This document shows positions 52,200 through 63,001 of a stretch of DNA of 64,000 bases, in pieces. The notes below the pieces were generated by a model that was not told the DNA's origin, made no database searches, and saw nothing but the letters and a program-made list of their open reading frames with translations. A program made the translations under genes and the position numbers. The DNA comes from Jannaschia pohangensis (GTDB taxonomy: Bacteria > Pseudomonadota > Alphaproteobacteria > Rhodobacterales > Rhodobacteraceae), in assembly GCF_900113875.1 (NCBI RefSeq), contig NZ_FORA01000007.1:51990-115989 (forward strand), given 5' to 3'. The number at the start of each line of letters is the position of its first letter. Position 1 is the stretch's first letter.

Positions 52200-52657
52200 G
52201 TCTCCATTCCGAACATCATCCGCCATTGGGCGGCGGTCATTCCCTTGCGGTAGTCGGCCAGCATGGCCGCGTCCAGCACCTCGATCAGGAGGCCTTCGCC
52301 GGTCCAGACCTCGATGCAACTGAACGGACCCCGGTCGCAGGTGCGGCTGGTCCAGCCGGCGGTCTCTGCCACCTCTTCGATTTGCGCTGTCGTCAGGGGC
52401 GAGGCGATGGCCAGATGCGTGGCGGATGTCGACCGGCGGGGCGGGCCCGGCTGAAAGGCGACGGCCTCCGGACCGGCGGTCAGGCGGGTGCCTGCGGGAT
52501 AGACCTCGATCGCCGTTCCGTCATCCTGCGCGGCGAAGGCGATCCACGCTCCCGGGCAGGGCGGAAAGGGCAAGGCCTCGCCACCGAGCAGCCGGGCAAG
52601 CGCCTTGGCCATGGCGGCGGGCGCGCGGGCGGCGATGGAGACATGCAGCAGCGTCAT
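52196..52657 (-). CDS. VOC/glyoxalase-like protein (tentative)
   Basis: 153-residue soluble protein. It starts LLHVSIAARAP and has the beta-strand pattern of a vicinal-oxygen-chelate fold: paired segments with GAWIAFAAQDDGTAIEVYP and THLAIAS, and a later EVWTGEGLLIEVLD. His and Glu residues at these positions could bind a metal. It is coupled by ATGA overlaps to the ABC ATPase upstream and the aldehyde dehydrogenase downstream. Confidence 0.7.
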   Translation of the reverse strand: MTLLHVSIAARAPAAMAKALARLLGGEALPFPPCPGAWIAFAAQDDGTAIEVYPAGTRLTAGPEAVAFQPGPPRRSTSATHLAIASPLTTAQIEEVAETAGWTSRTCDRGPFSCIEVWTGEGLLIEVLDAAMLADYRKGMTAAQWRMMFGMET

Positions 52658-54189
52658 CGGTCCTCCAGCCAGTCCGCCGGGATCATCGGGGCGGCGGCGA
52701 TCAGGGTTTTGGTGTAATCGTCTTGCGGGTCTTCGAACACGCGCGCAATCGGGCCCTCCTCGACAAAGCGGCCGGCCTGCATGACCAGCACGTTGTCGCA
52801 GATGGCGCGCACCACGGTCAGGTCGTGGCTGATGAACAGATAGGCGAGGCCCAGGCGGGCCTGAAGATCATCGAGCAGGGTCAGAACCTGCGCGCGGACC
52901 CGCACGTCCAGCGCACTGACCGCCTCGTCCAGCACCAGAACCTCGGGCCGGGTGATGAGCGCGCGGGCGATGGCGATGCGCTGCCGCTGTCCGCCCGAAA
53001 ACTCGTGCGGGTATTTGTGCAGGTCTGCGGCGGTCAGGCCCACCTGGTGCAGCGCCTCGGCGGCCCGGGCCTCGGCGTCGGCAGGTCGCCCGGTCAGGTG
53101 GAACGGTTCTGTCAGGATGCGGTGGACGGGCCAGCGGGGATTGAAGCTGCCATAGGGGTCCTGAAACACGACGCTGATCTTCGCGCGGTCGGCGCGGGTC
53201 ATCGCCGCCCCGCCCGGACGGTCCAGAAGGGTGATCGTCCCGCCCTGCACGGCCTCGAGCCCCAGAAGCGCGCGGGTCAGGGTGGACTTGCCGCAACCCG
53301 ACTCGCCGACCAGCCCCAGGCTTTCGCCCCGGTGCAGCGTCAGGCTGATCCCGTCGACTGCCGTCACCGCGCCATACCGCCGGGTCACGTCGCGCGCCTG
53401 CAACACCACATCGCCCGACAAGGGGCGCGGCGCACGTGGAACGGGTCGCGAGGCGCGCAACAGATCGCGGGTGTAGGGGTGGCTGTGGGTGCGAAACAGA
53501 TCCTCGGTCGAGCCCTGTTCGACGATCTCACCCCGCTTCATGACGGCGACATGGTCGGCCATGCCCGCCACGACGCCCAGATCGTGGGTGATGAGCAGAA
53601 GGCTCATTCCGTCCGCGCGCACGAGGTCGCACAGCAGGTCGAGGATCTGGGCCTGTGTCGTCACGTCGAGCGCGGTCGTCGGCTCGTCCGCGATCAGCAG
53701 GCGGGGCCGCCGCGCGATGGCCAGTGCGATGCAGACCCTCTGACGCTGCCCACCGCTGAGTTCGTGCGGGTAGCGGTCGAGCGGGATGGCCGACAGGCCG
53801 ACGCGGTCCATCCGGTCGCGCGCGATGCGCAGGGCCTCGGCCCGGGGGGTGCCGTTCAGGCGCAGCGTTTCGGACACCTGCGCACCGATAGTCTGGACCG
53901 GGTTCAGGGCGGTCATCGGCTCCTGAAAGATCATGGCGATGTCGTTGCCGCGTATGTCGAGCCACTGGGCCTCGGGCAGGGTCAGCAGGTTGCGACCGTC
54001 GAGGTTGATCGAACCCTGCGCCGTCGCCCCGGTGGGCAGAAGGCCGATCATCGCCAGCGCGGTGATCGACTTGCCGGACCCGGATTCGCCCACCAGGCCG
54101 GTGATCCGACCCGGCTCCAGCGTCAGCGACACATCCCGCAGTATCGCCGTCTCACCGAAGCTGACCGACAGCCGGTCGATCCCGATCAT
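52654..54189 (-). CDS. Oligopeptide-type ABC importer ATPase with two fused nucleotide-binding domains
   Basis: 511-residue double ATPase of the YejF/GsiA type. Domain 1 (about 1-250) has [22 protein letters not shown] and [12 protein letters not shown]. Domain 2 (about 265-505) has [23 protein letters not shown] and [11 protein letters not shown]. The second Walker B region reads DEAVSALD rather than DEPTSALD, a normal variant. It powers the two permeases encoded immediately upstream. The start overlaps the DppC-like stop (ATGA). Confidence 0.92.
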   Translation of the reverse strand: MIGIDRLSVSFGETAILRDVSLTLEPGRITGLVGESGSGKSITALAMIGLLPTGATAQGSINLDGRNLLTLPEAQWLDIRGNDIAMIFQEPMTALNPVQTIGAQVSETLRLNGTPRAEALRIARDRMDRVGLSAIPLDRYPHELSGGQRQRVCIALAIARRPRLLIADEPTTALDVTTQAQILDLLCDLVRADGMSLLLITHDLGVVAGMADHVAVMKRGEIVEQGSTEDLFRTHSHPYTRDLLRASRPVPRAPRPLSGDVVLQARDVTRRYGAVTAVDGISLTLHRGESLGLVGESGCGKSTLTRALLGLEAVQGGTITLLDRPGGAAMTRADRAKISVVFQDPYGSFNPRWPVHRILTEPFHLTGRPADAEARAAEALHQVGLTAADLHKYPHEFSGGQRQRIAIARALITRPEVLVLDEAVSALDVRVRAQVLTLLDDLQARLGLAYLFISHDLTVVRAICDNVLVMQAGRFVEEGPIARVFEDPQDDYTKTLIAAAPMIPADWLEDR

Positions 54190-55016
54190 GCGCGCCGCCT
54201 TTGAAGGCGCGGGTCGAGTGCATCGCGCAGGGCATCGCCCAGAAGGTTGAGGCCCAGGACCATGCCGACGATGGCAAGACCCGGCAGGATCGCCAGCTGC
54301 GGTTCGGTGTAGATCAGGGTCTGGGCATCGGCGAGCATGCGACCCCAACTGGGCGTCGGAGGCTGTGCGCCAAGGCCGATGTAGGACAGCGCGGCTTCGG
54401 CCAGAATGCCGAGGCTGAACTGAATGGTGGCCTGCACGATCAGCAGGTTGGTGATGTTGGGCAGGATATGTTGCAGGCTGATGAGAAAGCGGCCCTTGCC
54501 CGCCACCCGCGCCGCCATCACATAGTCCAGCGTCCAGAGCGGCAGGGCCCCGCCGCGTGCGACCCGGGCGAAGACCGGGATGTTGAAGATGCCGATGGCC
54601 AGGATCGCGTTGACCGCCGAGGGGCCGAAGACGGCGGTGATCAGGATGGCGATGACCAGCGACGGGAAGGCGAAGATGAGGTCGTTGCCGCGCATGATGA
54701 TCTCGTCGAGCCAGCCGCCGCGATGCGCCGCCGCCGCCAGACCGAGCGGGATGCCGAGGCCCAGACCGATGCCCACGGCGACCAGGGCGACGGCGATGGA
54801 GGTGCGCGCGCCCTCCATCAGCATCGACAGCATGTCCCGCCCGAAATGATCGGTGCCCAGAAGATGCGTGGCCGACATCGGAAGCAGGCGGTCCGCGATC
54901 GTCAGGACGGTGATGTCATGGGGCACCCAGATCAGACTAAGTGCTGCGGCCAGCAGGCAAAGCGCCGTCAGCCCCCCGCCGACGACCCCGGCCACCGAAA
55001 GGCGCGACCCGGTCAT
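54186..55016 (-). CDS. ABC importer permease, DppC/OppC type
   Basis: 276-residue inner-membrane permease. An N-terminal helix precedes HLLGTDHFGRDMLSMLMEGA, the DppC landmark. The BPD_transp domain carries the EAA-type loop RVARGGALPLWTLDYVMAA before the last helices. It ends with GDALRDALDPRLQRR, typical of DppC. Coupled to the DppB-like gene upstream and the ATPase gene downstream by four-base overlaps. Confidence 0.92.
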   Translation of the reverse strand: MTGSRLSVAGVVGGGLTALCLLAAALSLIWVPHDITVLTIADRLLPMSATHLLGTDHFGRDMLSMLMEGARTSIAVALVAVGIGLGLGIPLGLAAAAHRGGWLDEIIMRGNDLIFAFPSLVIAILITAVFGPSAVNAILAIGIFNIPVFARVARGGALPLWTLDYVMAARVAGKGRFLISLQHILPNITNLLIVQATIQFSLGILAEAALSYIGLGAQPPTPSWGRMLADAQTLIYTEPQLAILPGLAIVGMVLGLNLLGDALRDALDPRLQRRRA

Positions 55017-55954
55017 CTGCGGCGCAACCTTGGGTCGGCCAGCGTGTAGGCCAGCTCCACCAAAAAGGTGACGGCGATGACGGCAAAGACCAGAAGCATC
55101 GTGACCGATTGCACCACGATCAGGTCGCGCTGCGTGATGCCCTGAAAGATGAGGCGGCCGAGACCCGGCAGGAAGAAGACGTTCTCGATGATGATCGCGC
55201 CGGCCAGCAGGAAGCTGAACTGCAACCCCAGGATCGTCAGCACCGGAATGGCCGCATTGCGCAGGGCATGGCGGACGGTGACCGCGCGGCGGGACAGACC
55301 CTTGGCCCGGGCAGTGCGGATGTAGTCCTGATCCAGCGTGTCGATCAGCGCCCCGCGCAACACCCGCGCCAGGATCGACGCCTGCGGCAGGGCCAGAGCG
55401 ACGGCAGGCAAGGTCAGCGCCTTGATCGCCGCGACCGGATCGGACCAGCCCGGGAAGCCCCCCGCCGATACCCATTTCAACGTGATGGCGAAAACGAAGA
55501 CCAGCAGCATGGCGAACCAGAAGTTCGGGATCGCGATGCCCAGTTGCGTGGCCCCCATCACCCCCCAATCCGCCGCCCGGCCCCGCATCGACGCCGCGAT
55601 GAGACCGGCGGGAATGGCGAGGACCACCGTCAGCAACAGGGCATAGGCCGCCAGGGGGCCCGACACGCCGATGCGGTCGGCCACCAGCCCCGAAACCGGC
55701 ACGCGGTAGGTATAGGAGGTGCCGAAATCGCCCACCACCATGCCGCTGACCCAATCGAGGTAGCGGGCGGGCAGCGACCCCTCCAGCCCCAGTTCCGCGC
55801 GCAGGGCGGCCACCGTGTCAGGCTGTGCATTCAGGCCCAGCATGAAGGCCGCCGGGTCGCCCGGAACGGCTTGTAGCATCACGAAGATCACCACGCTCGC
55901 CACCACCAGCGACAGGATCAGGGACAGGGCCCGGGACAGGAGCGTTCGGATCAT
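55013..55954 (-). CDS. ABC importer permease, DppB/OppB type
   Basis: 313-residue inner-membrane permease with six helices. The N-terminus reaches MLQAVPGDPAAFMLG and the periplasmic part has DWVSGMVVGDFGTSY, both DppB landmarks. The EAA loop contains ALIDTLDQDYIRTARAKGL. First gene of the importer set. No periplasmic binding protein gene is found in the operon or elsewhere in the window. Confidence 0.92.
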   Translation of the reverse strand: MIRTLLSRALSLILSLVVASVVIFVMLQAVPGDPAAFMLGLNAQPDTVAALRAELGLEGSLPARYLDWVSGMVVGDFGTSYTYRVPVSGLVADRIGVSGPLAAYALLLTVVLAIPAGLIAASMRGRAADWGVMGATQLGIAIPNFWFAMLLVFVFAITLKWVSAGGFPGWSDPVAAIKALTLPAVALALPQASILARVLRGALIDTLDQDYIRTARAKGLSRRAVTVRHALRNAAIPVLTILGLQFSFLLAGAIIIENVFFLPGLGRLIFQGITQRDLIVVQSVTMLLVFAVIAVTFLVELAYTLADPRLRRR

Positions 55955-55996
55955 GCGGCGCAGGCTAGCCGCCCCTGCCGACCGGGGAAAGGCCGC

Positions 55997-56518
55997 TCAA
56001 CCGATGCGGAACTCGGTCAGGTGGTCCTGAACATGCATGACGTGGGCCTTGGCGTATTCGGCCTTGGACAGCGTGCCGAAGGCGAAATGCGGGCGCAGGG
56101 GCATGTCGAAGGAAGCAAAGCGCGTCAGGCTGCCGATCAGACGGGTGCGGGCCTGTTCGGCGTCGCCATCGTCGACGACTTCTCCGGGAATGACCTCGGC
56201 GGTGTCGTGGCTCATCTCGCCGCGCGTCTGGAACACGTTGAACGCCAGGGGGCCGACCGTGTGCCGGAACAGGCCCGAACGCAGTTCGGGATAGCCGTCC
56301 ATCGAGAAATCGACGCTCTGCGCCAGATGGTTCAGGGTTCGCGCCACCGTCCAGGCGCTGTCGGTTTCGATCGCGTCGATCCGCGCACCTTGCAGGCGCT
56401 CCAGAAGGCGATCCATCGCCAGCCCCGGATGATCGTGCGGCAAGGATACATAGACCCCGCCGCCCAGGGCCGCGGCCCCGGTCGCGGCCAGCGACGTCAG
56501 AAGAGTTCGGCGTTTCAT
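55997..56518 (-). CDS. DUF1569 (DinB-like) protein with Tat/Sec-like N-terminus
   Basis: 173-residue protein. The N-terminus MKRRTLLTSLAATGAAALGG has twin Arg and a hydrophobic stretch, suggesting export (possibly Tat). The mature four-helix domain has RTLNHLAQSVDFSM and ends AKAHVMHVQDHLTEFRIG, where His residues are placed as in DinB/DUF1569 metal sites. Function unknown. It lies 42 bases upstream of the importer permease on the same strand and could be cotranscribed. ATG 56533 is an alternative start. Confidence 0.78.
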   Translation of the reverse strand: MKRRTLLTSLAATGAAALGGGVYVSLPHDHPGLAMDRLLERLQGARIDAIETDSAWTVARTLNHLAQSVDFSMDGYPELRSGLFRHTVGPLAFNVFQTRGEMSHDTAEVIPGEVVDDGDAEQARTRLIGSLTRFASFDMPLRPHFAFGTLSKAEYAKAHVMHVQDHLTEFRIG

Positions 56519-56635
56519 GGGATCTGATAGCATGGCGACGGCGATCGGCCATAGCCTGTCACGCAACTGTCTTGGATCTGTCATCGGCACGTCACGGACA
56601 ATGCGCCTTGGTCGCGGCACATCACGGGGGAAATC

Positions 56636-58798
56636 ATGACTCGCCATCTTTTGTTGTCTTGCGGCCTTCTGGCCTTGGCCTCCGCCGCCCATGGCGAAGC
56701 GTTCAACCGCATCGCCAGCTTTCCGGTCACCGCGAACCTGCCGGACGACATCGACCCGCAGTCGGAAACCGCGCCGGAAATCATCACCGTCAGCGGCGAT
56801 GGCCGGACCCTGATCTATACCGACAGCCTGCTCGGGGCGCTCGGCCTGATCGACATCGCGAACCCCGCGTCGCCGCAGCCCTTGGGCCTGCTGAAGCTCG
56901 ATGGGGAGCCGACGTCTGTCGCCATGGCCCGCGACCACGTGCTGGCCGCCGTGAATACCTCCGACAGCTTCACCGATCCGTCGGGCGTCTTGCTGGCGCT
57001 GACCTTGCCCGACCTCGGGGCCGCGGCCAGCTGCGATCTGGGCGGTCAACCCGACGCCGTCGCCGTAGCCCCGGACGTAACCTTTGCGGCCATTGCCGTC
57101 GAGAACGAGCGGGACGAAGACCTGAACGACGGCGCCCTGCCGCAACTGCCGGCGGGACATGTCGTGTTGGTCGACCTTGGGCCGAATGGCCTGCCCGATT
57201 GCGCCTCGGCGCGCCGCGTGGACCTGACCGGACTGGCCGATGTCGCCCCCACGGACCCCGAACCGGAGTTTCTGGCCATCAACGACGCGGGCGAGATCGC
57301 CGTCACCCTGCAGGAGAACAACCACCTGGTCGTGTTGTCGCGCACTGGGTCGATCATCACGCATTTCAGCGCCGGGTCCGTCGATCTGACCGGGATCGAC
57401 GCGCTCGACGACCGGGGCGCCTTGATCTTCGATCAGGATCAGCCGGGGCGCCTGCGCGAACCCGATGCCGTCGCCTGGATCGACGACGCACATTTCGCCA
57501 CAGCCAACGAAGGCGATTACGAGGGCGGCTCGCGCGGCTGGACGATCTGGTCCAAGGACGGCAGCATCGTCTGGGACAGCGGCACCTCGTTCGAACATGC
57601 CATCGTGGAAATCGGCCACTATCCAGACCGGCGCAGCGACGCCAAGGGGGTGGAACCGGAGAGCGTCGCCTTCGCCGTGGTCGATGGCATCCCGCTGGTG
57701 TTTGTCGGGGCCGAGCGGGCCGGCATCATCGGGGTCTACGATGTGTCGACCCCCGCCGCCCCCGTGCTGCGACAGCTTCTGCCCTCGGGCGTCGGGCCCG
57801 AAGGCATCGCCGTGGTTCCGGGCCGCAACCTGCTGATCACCGCCAACGAGGGCGACCTGGTCGAGGACGGCGCGGCGCGCGCCCATGTGATGATCTATGA
57901 CTGGCAGGATGGACCGCCCGCCTATCCGCATCTGACCTCGGCCGGCACGCAAGCGTTGCTCGGGTGGGGCGCGCTGTCCGGTCTGGCCGCTGTGGGCGAC
58001 CGGCTCTTTGCCGTCTCCGACAGCTTCTATGCGCTGCAACCGCGCATCTTCGAGGTCGACGCCACGGCGACACCCGCCCGGATCCTGCGCGCCATCGACG
58101 TGACGCGGGACGGTCGCCCGGCCGAGCTACTCGACCTCGAAGGGATCGCGCCTGACGGCGAAGGCGGCTTCTGGCTCGTGTCGGAAGGGCGGACCGACCG
58201 GGATGTCCCCCACGCCCTGCTGCGCGTCGACGCGACGGGTGAGATCCGCAGCGAGGTCGCGCTACCCGACGTGCTTCTTGCCGGGGAGCAGCGGTTCGGG
58301 ATGGAGGGTGTGACCGCGGTCGACGGAGTGCTCTGGATCGCGATGCAGCGCGAATGGGGCGATGATCCGGACGGGATGGTCAAGCTGCTGCGCCACGATC
58401 CCGCGACCGGCGAATGGGCCGCCATGCATTATCCGCTTGAGCAGGCCACGACGGGATGGGTCGGTCTGAGCGAGATCGCGGCCTACGACGGGCAGCTCTA
58501 CATCCTGGAGCGCGACAACCAGTCCGGCACCGCCGCCGAGGTCAAGCTGATCACTCGCGTGGCGCTTGACGGCTTGACGCCGGCACCCCTCGGTGGACCC
58601 ATGCCGGTAGCGCGAAAGGACATCGTGCGCGACCTGATGACTGACCTCACGTCGACCGGCGGCTTCGTTCTCGATAAGGTCGAGGGTCTGGCCATCACCG
58701 ACGCGGGCCGCGCCTTCGTCGTCACCGACAACGACGGGGTCGACGACCATTCCGGCGAGACGATGTTCTTCGAGGTTCCCCTGATCTCCGCCCCCTGA
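56636..58798 (+). CDS. Large secreted phytase-like esterase / beta-propeller protein
   Basis: 720-residue exported protein with a signal peptide (MTRHLLLSCGLLALASAAHG). The N-terminal half (about 40-430) resembles the choice-of-anchor propeller proteins with repeated GLIDIANPASPQPLG and GVYDVSTPAAPVLR segments, and ATANEGDYEGGSRG with acidic loops. The C-terminal half (about 440-715) is an esterase-like phytase domain with LDLEGIAPDGEGGFWLVSEG and FVVTDNDGVDDHSGET. It is probably a periplasmic or extracellular calcium-dependent phosphodiesterase or esterase; the substrate is unknown. It is divergent from the DUF1569 gene. Confidence 0.82.
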   Translation: MTRHLLLSCGLLALASAAHGEAFNRIASFPVTANLPDDIDPQSETAPEIITVSGDGRTLIYTDSLLGALGLIDIANPASPQPLGLLKLDGEPTSVAMARDHVLAAVNTSDSFTDPSGVLLALTLPDLGAAASCDLGGQPDAVAVAPDVTFAAIAVENERDEDLNDGALPQLPAGHVVLVDLGPNGLPDCASARRVDLTGLADVAPTDPEPEFLAINDAGEIAVTLQENNHLVVLSRTGSIITHFSAGSVDLTGIDALDDRGALIFDQDQPGRLREPDAVAWIDDAHFATANEGDYEGGSRGWTIWSKDGSIVWDSGTSFEHAIVEIGHYPDRRSDAKGVEPESVAFAVVDGIPLVFVGAERAGIIGVYDVSTPAAPVLRQLLPSGVGPEGIAVVPGRNLLITANEGDLVEDGAARAHVMIYDWQDGPPAYPHLTSAGTQALLGWGALSGLAAVGDRLFAVSDSFYALQPRIFEVDATATPARILRAIDVTRDGRPAELLDLEGIAPDGEGGFWLVSEGRTDRDVPHALLRVDATGEIRSEVALPDVLLAGEQRFGMEGVTAVDGVLWIAMQREWGDDPDGMVKLLRHDPATGEWAAMHYPLEQATTGWVGLSEIAAYDGQLYILERDNQSGTAAEVKLITRVALDGLTPAPLGGPMPVARKDIVRDLMTDLTSTGGFVLDKVEGLAITDAGRAFVVTDNDGVDDHSGETMFFEVPLISAP

Positions 58799-59031
58799 CC
58801 GGGGCGGACGTCCACCACACCGACCGATTTTCGTTGCCATCGGGACGCAATGACAGAGGTCAGCCGTTCCCCCATCTGGACAGACCCGTTCGCCCGGGCT
58901 TACTGAAAAGATGTTGGTTAACGAAGGATGTCGGTTGTTGGTCTTGCTTGAAACACGTCTGACTGGAGTGGGTCGCCATCCGTGGCTCCAGACCGGGAAC
59001 ACCTGGCACCCCTGTCCCGCAGGAGGTGCCG
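58799..59031. other. 233-base gap after the phytase-like gene
   Basis: The gap has no supportable gene. CTGGAG (58963-58968) and CTCCAG (58986-58991) form a short stem before the next gene, and an A/T-richer block (58905-58955) may hold its promoter. AGGAGG at 59021-59026 is the ribosome-binding site of the following gene. Confidence 0.4.
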
Positions 59032-59769
59032 GTGGCCAATAGCAAGCGCAGGATCGTGGGTGTGGCCCTGGCCATCGCGATGGTGGCGGTGGTCGTGTTG
59101 CGGACGAAGCCCGACGGCGATGTCGTAGCGCTTCGACTTGGCGACAACGCCTATGCGGTGCAGCAGGCGACGGGCTTTCCCCTTGGTTATCCATCACAGG
59201 CAGATGGACTTTCGCCCGTGGGCGGATCGCGGGCGGATGTGGAGGCAACGCTCGACTTCGGAGTGCTCACGCTGACCTGCACAGGCGCCTATCTCGAGGT
59301 GTTTCGGACGGGCGACGTGGTGTCGGGGGGCCGGGTCTTCTGTCCCCTTGACGGGTCGGACGGCGAACCTGTGAGCGTTTTGCGCGACCGTGCCGCGGCA
59401 GCATTCGCCTGGGACCGGGCCGAAGATTTCACAGCGTCGCCGCGCCGCGCCGTGCCATACGGGAAAACCGTGGCCGAGGCCTATGGCTATCTGCAATCGA
59501 TGGACATGACCGGCACGGTGATGCGCGTGCCGCTGGCGTCCTGGCGACAGGACCGGGGGCTTTATCTTGAATTGAATGCCACACGCCACGCCCGCATGGG
59601 CGGTGTGCCAAGCTACGAGGTCAGCTTCAGCTGGTCGCCGCCCTGTCTGTCGACGATCCATGCTGCGCAATTGGCGTCAACACGCGGGGGTGCGACCGAC
59701 AAGGCCCGCGCCGATCGGGCAGAGGCGCAGGTCGCCGAGTTCTGCCCCGACTTGCCGGGGTCCGACTGA
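59032..59769 (+). CDS. Membrane-anchored periplasmic protein of unknown function
   Basis: 245-residue protein. One N-terminal helix (about 8-24, preceded by KRR) anchors a large domain outside the cytoplasm. Cys residues in LTLTCTG, RVFCPL, SPPCLS and AEFCPD may form two disulfides. The start is GTG 59032 because AGGAGG lies five bases upstream; GTG 59026 is inside that site. No family recognised. Convergent with the ybbP-like gene, four bases apart. Confidence 0.75.
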   Translation: MANSKRRIVGVALAIAMVAVVVLRTKPDGDVVALRLGDNAYAVQQATGFPLGYPSQADGLSPVGGSRADVEATLDFGVLTLTCTGAYLEVFRTGDVVSGGRVFCPLDGSDGEPVSVLRDRAAAAFAWDRAEDFTASPRRAVPYGKTVAEAYGYLQSMDMTGTVMRVPLASWRQDRGLYLELNATRHARMGGVPSYEVSFSWSPPCLSTIHAAQLASTRGGATDKARADRAEAQVAEFCPDLPGSD

Positions 59770-59773
59770 TCGC

Positions 59774-62286
59774 TCACTCCTGCGAGCGCAGGACCTGCGC
59801 CGGGCGTGCGGCAAGGGGGCGCCAGGCAAAGGCCAGGCCCGCCAGCAAGGTCGCCGCCGTGCCGCCCAGAACGATGGCCGTCGCCGACACCCATTCGAAC
59901 GCATAGGGCGCGTCCATCACGAAGGTCATGATCCCCCAGCCGGCCAGCGCCCCGCCAAAGATCGCGACCAACCCCGCTGCCGCCCCCAACAGGGCCGACC
60001 GGATCGCGAAACTGGCCAGCACCGTGGCCCGGGTCGCGCCAAGGGTCTTGAGCACCGACGCCTCGAACACGCGACCCCGCTCGCCCGCTGCCGCCGCGCC
60101 GATCAGCACGACAAAGCCCGTGAGCAAGGTCGCCCCCGCCCCCCAGCTTGTCGCGGCGGCCAGCGCCGACAGCGCCTCGGTCACCAGCGCGATGGCATCC
60201 TTGACGCGCACCGCCGTGATGTTAGGCGCGTCGCCCGCGACATCGCGCAGGATCTGCGCCTCGGCCTCTTCCTCCGCATAGACGGTCGACAGCCAGGTGT
60301 GCGGCGCGCCCGACAGGGCCGCCTCGTTGAAGACCAGGACAAAACCGATCCCGCCCGAGTTGAAATCGACCTGCCGGAAGGACGTCACCGTCGCGGTGAT
60401 GTCGCGGCCCAGGACGTTCATCGTGACCTCGTCCCCCAGTTCGACGCCGATCTCGTCGGCTTCCTCCTGGGCGAAACTGACCTGCGGCGCGCCGGAATAT
60501 CCTTCGGGCCACCATTCGCCGTCGGTGATGCGCGTGCCCGCCGGTATGGCGTCGGCAAAGCTGATCCGGCGGTCGCCACGCGTTACCCAATGGTCGATCT
60601 CGCTGGCGCTGCGCTCCCCGATCTGGCGGACAACGCCGCCCAGCATGGGCGCATAATCGACCCGGCTGACGGCGGGGTCATTCTCCACCCGCTCCAGAAA
60701 GGCGGGCAACTGGTCGGGCTGGATGTCGACGAAGAAATAGCTCGGCGCGATTTCCGGCAGATCGCGGTTGATGGCGGCGCGCATGTTGGCGTCGATCTGT
60801 CCCACGGCGGCCAGCACGGTGAGCCCCAGGCCGAGCGACAGGACGACCGCCGTCGACTCGCCCCCCGGTCCGCCCACGGCACCGAGGGCCAAACGCAAGG
60901 CCGGGCGTCCCCGCACCCGCCGGGCAAGGCTGCGCGCCAGACGCCGGACACCCCAAGCCGACAGGACCAATGCCCCGAGGGCGACGACAATCCCCGCCGC
61001 CGACCAGAGCGCCAGCGTCGGAATTCCCGACAGCCAGGCCGACAGGCCAATCAGCAGGACAACGCAAGCCGCGAGTGCCGCGATGAACGGCGGACGGGGC
61101 CAGCCGCGCGACGGACCGGACGCATCGCGGAACAGCGACGCGGCTCGCACCTGTTCGGTGCGCGCCAACGGCCAGAGCGTGAAGATCAGCGCCGTCAGCG
61201 CGCCGTAGAGCGCCGCTTCGGCCAGGGGTGTGCCATGGATGCCGAAGGCCACCGGCACCGGCAGCCGCGCCTCGATCAGCGGGCCCGCAATCATCGGGAT
61301 GATCGTGCCGAGCAGCAGCCCGATGCCGATGCCCACGGCGGCCAGAACCGCGATCTGCATCATGTAGGCGGCAAAGATGACCCGCCCCTCGGCCCCGAGC
61401 GTCTTCAGCGTGGCGATGACGCCGGTCTTGCGATCCAGATAGCTGCGCACCGCCGCCGACACGCCCACGCCGCCCACCGCCAGACCGGCCAGCCCGACGA
61501 GGACGAGGAAGCTGCCCATCCGCTCGACGAAGCGCTGCACCTGCGGCGAGGCATTGCGCCTGTCGCGCCAGCGTGCGCCGGTTTCGGCCAGTTCGGCCTC
61601 GGTCTGGGCACGCAACACATCGAGCTGATCGTCCGGCGTGTCCGGCAGGAGCACGCGGTAGTCGCTCTCGAACAAGCTGCCTTCGGACAGAAGGCCCGAG
61701 CCTTCCAGCGCCTCGGTCAGGACGATGGTCCGGGGGCCAAGGCCAAAACCGGCGCCGCCCGCATCGGGCTCGCGCATCAGGACCGCGCGCAGGGTGAAAG
61801 GCTTCGCCCCAAGCCAGAGCTCATCGCCCACCGACAGGCCCAGACGGTCCACCAGGACGGGATGTGCGATGATGCCATCGTCGGCCAAGGCTTCGGCCAG
61901 CGGGATCGGCGGGTCCAGAACGACCGCACCGACAAGCGGATAGAGGTCATCGACCGCCTTTACCTGCGTCAGCGCACGGTCGGCTTCGCCCCCCTGACCG
62001 GTCGCGGCCATGGAGCGGAAATCGACGACTTCGGCGGTCTGGCCAAGCGTTTCGAGATAGGCGCGTTCCTCGGGCGTGGCGCGACGATAATTGAATTCGA
62101 CCTCGGCATCGCCGCCCAGGATCGTGCGCCCCTCGCGCTCCAGCCCGTCGGTGATCGACATGCGCACCGATCCGACGGCGGCAATCGCCGCGACCCCCAG
62201 GGCCAGACAGGCGAGGAAGATGCGAAAGCCCGACAGGCCGCCGCGCAATTCGCGGCGCGCAATCGTGGCCGCTTGGCGAAGCCAGA

Positions 62287-62290
<4 letters not shown>
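59774..62290 (-). CDS. YbbP-like ABC transporter permease (FtsX/MacB superfamily)
   Basis: 838-residue inner-membrane protein with about ten helices in two FtsX-like halves and large periplasmic domains. The first helix is FRIFLACLALGVAAIAAVGS. The mid-protein FtsX segment is RSYLDRKTGVIATLKTLGA, and the C-terminal repeat is GRVFEASVLKTLGATRATV. It pairs with the ATPase gene overlapping its start (ATGA). The YbbA-YbbP pair is thought to extract or export hydrophobic compounds together with the TesA esterase encoded divergently. Confidence 0.9.
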
Positions 62291-62985
<695 letters not shown>

Positions 62986-63001
62986 GGGGCGGCTCCGTTG
63001 G

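Noticed and set aside
58909..59041. Possible 43-codon gene before 59032
   Set aside because: It starts with ATG in the gap after the phytase-like gene but has no ribosome-binding site, overlaps the start of the next gene and shows no protein-like features.
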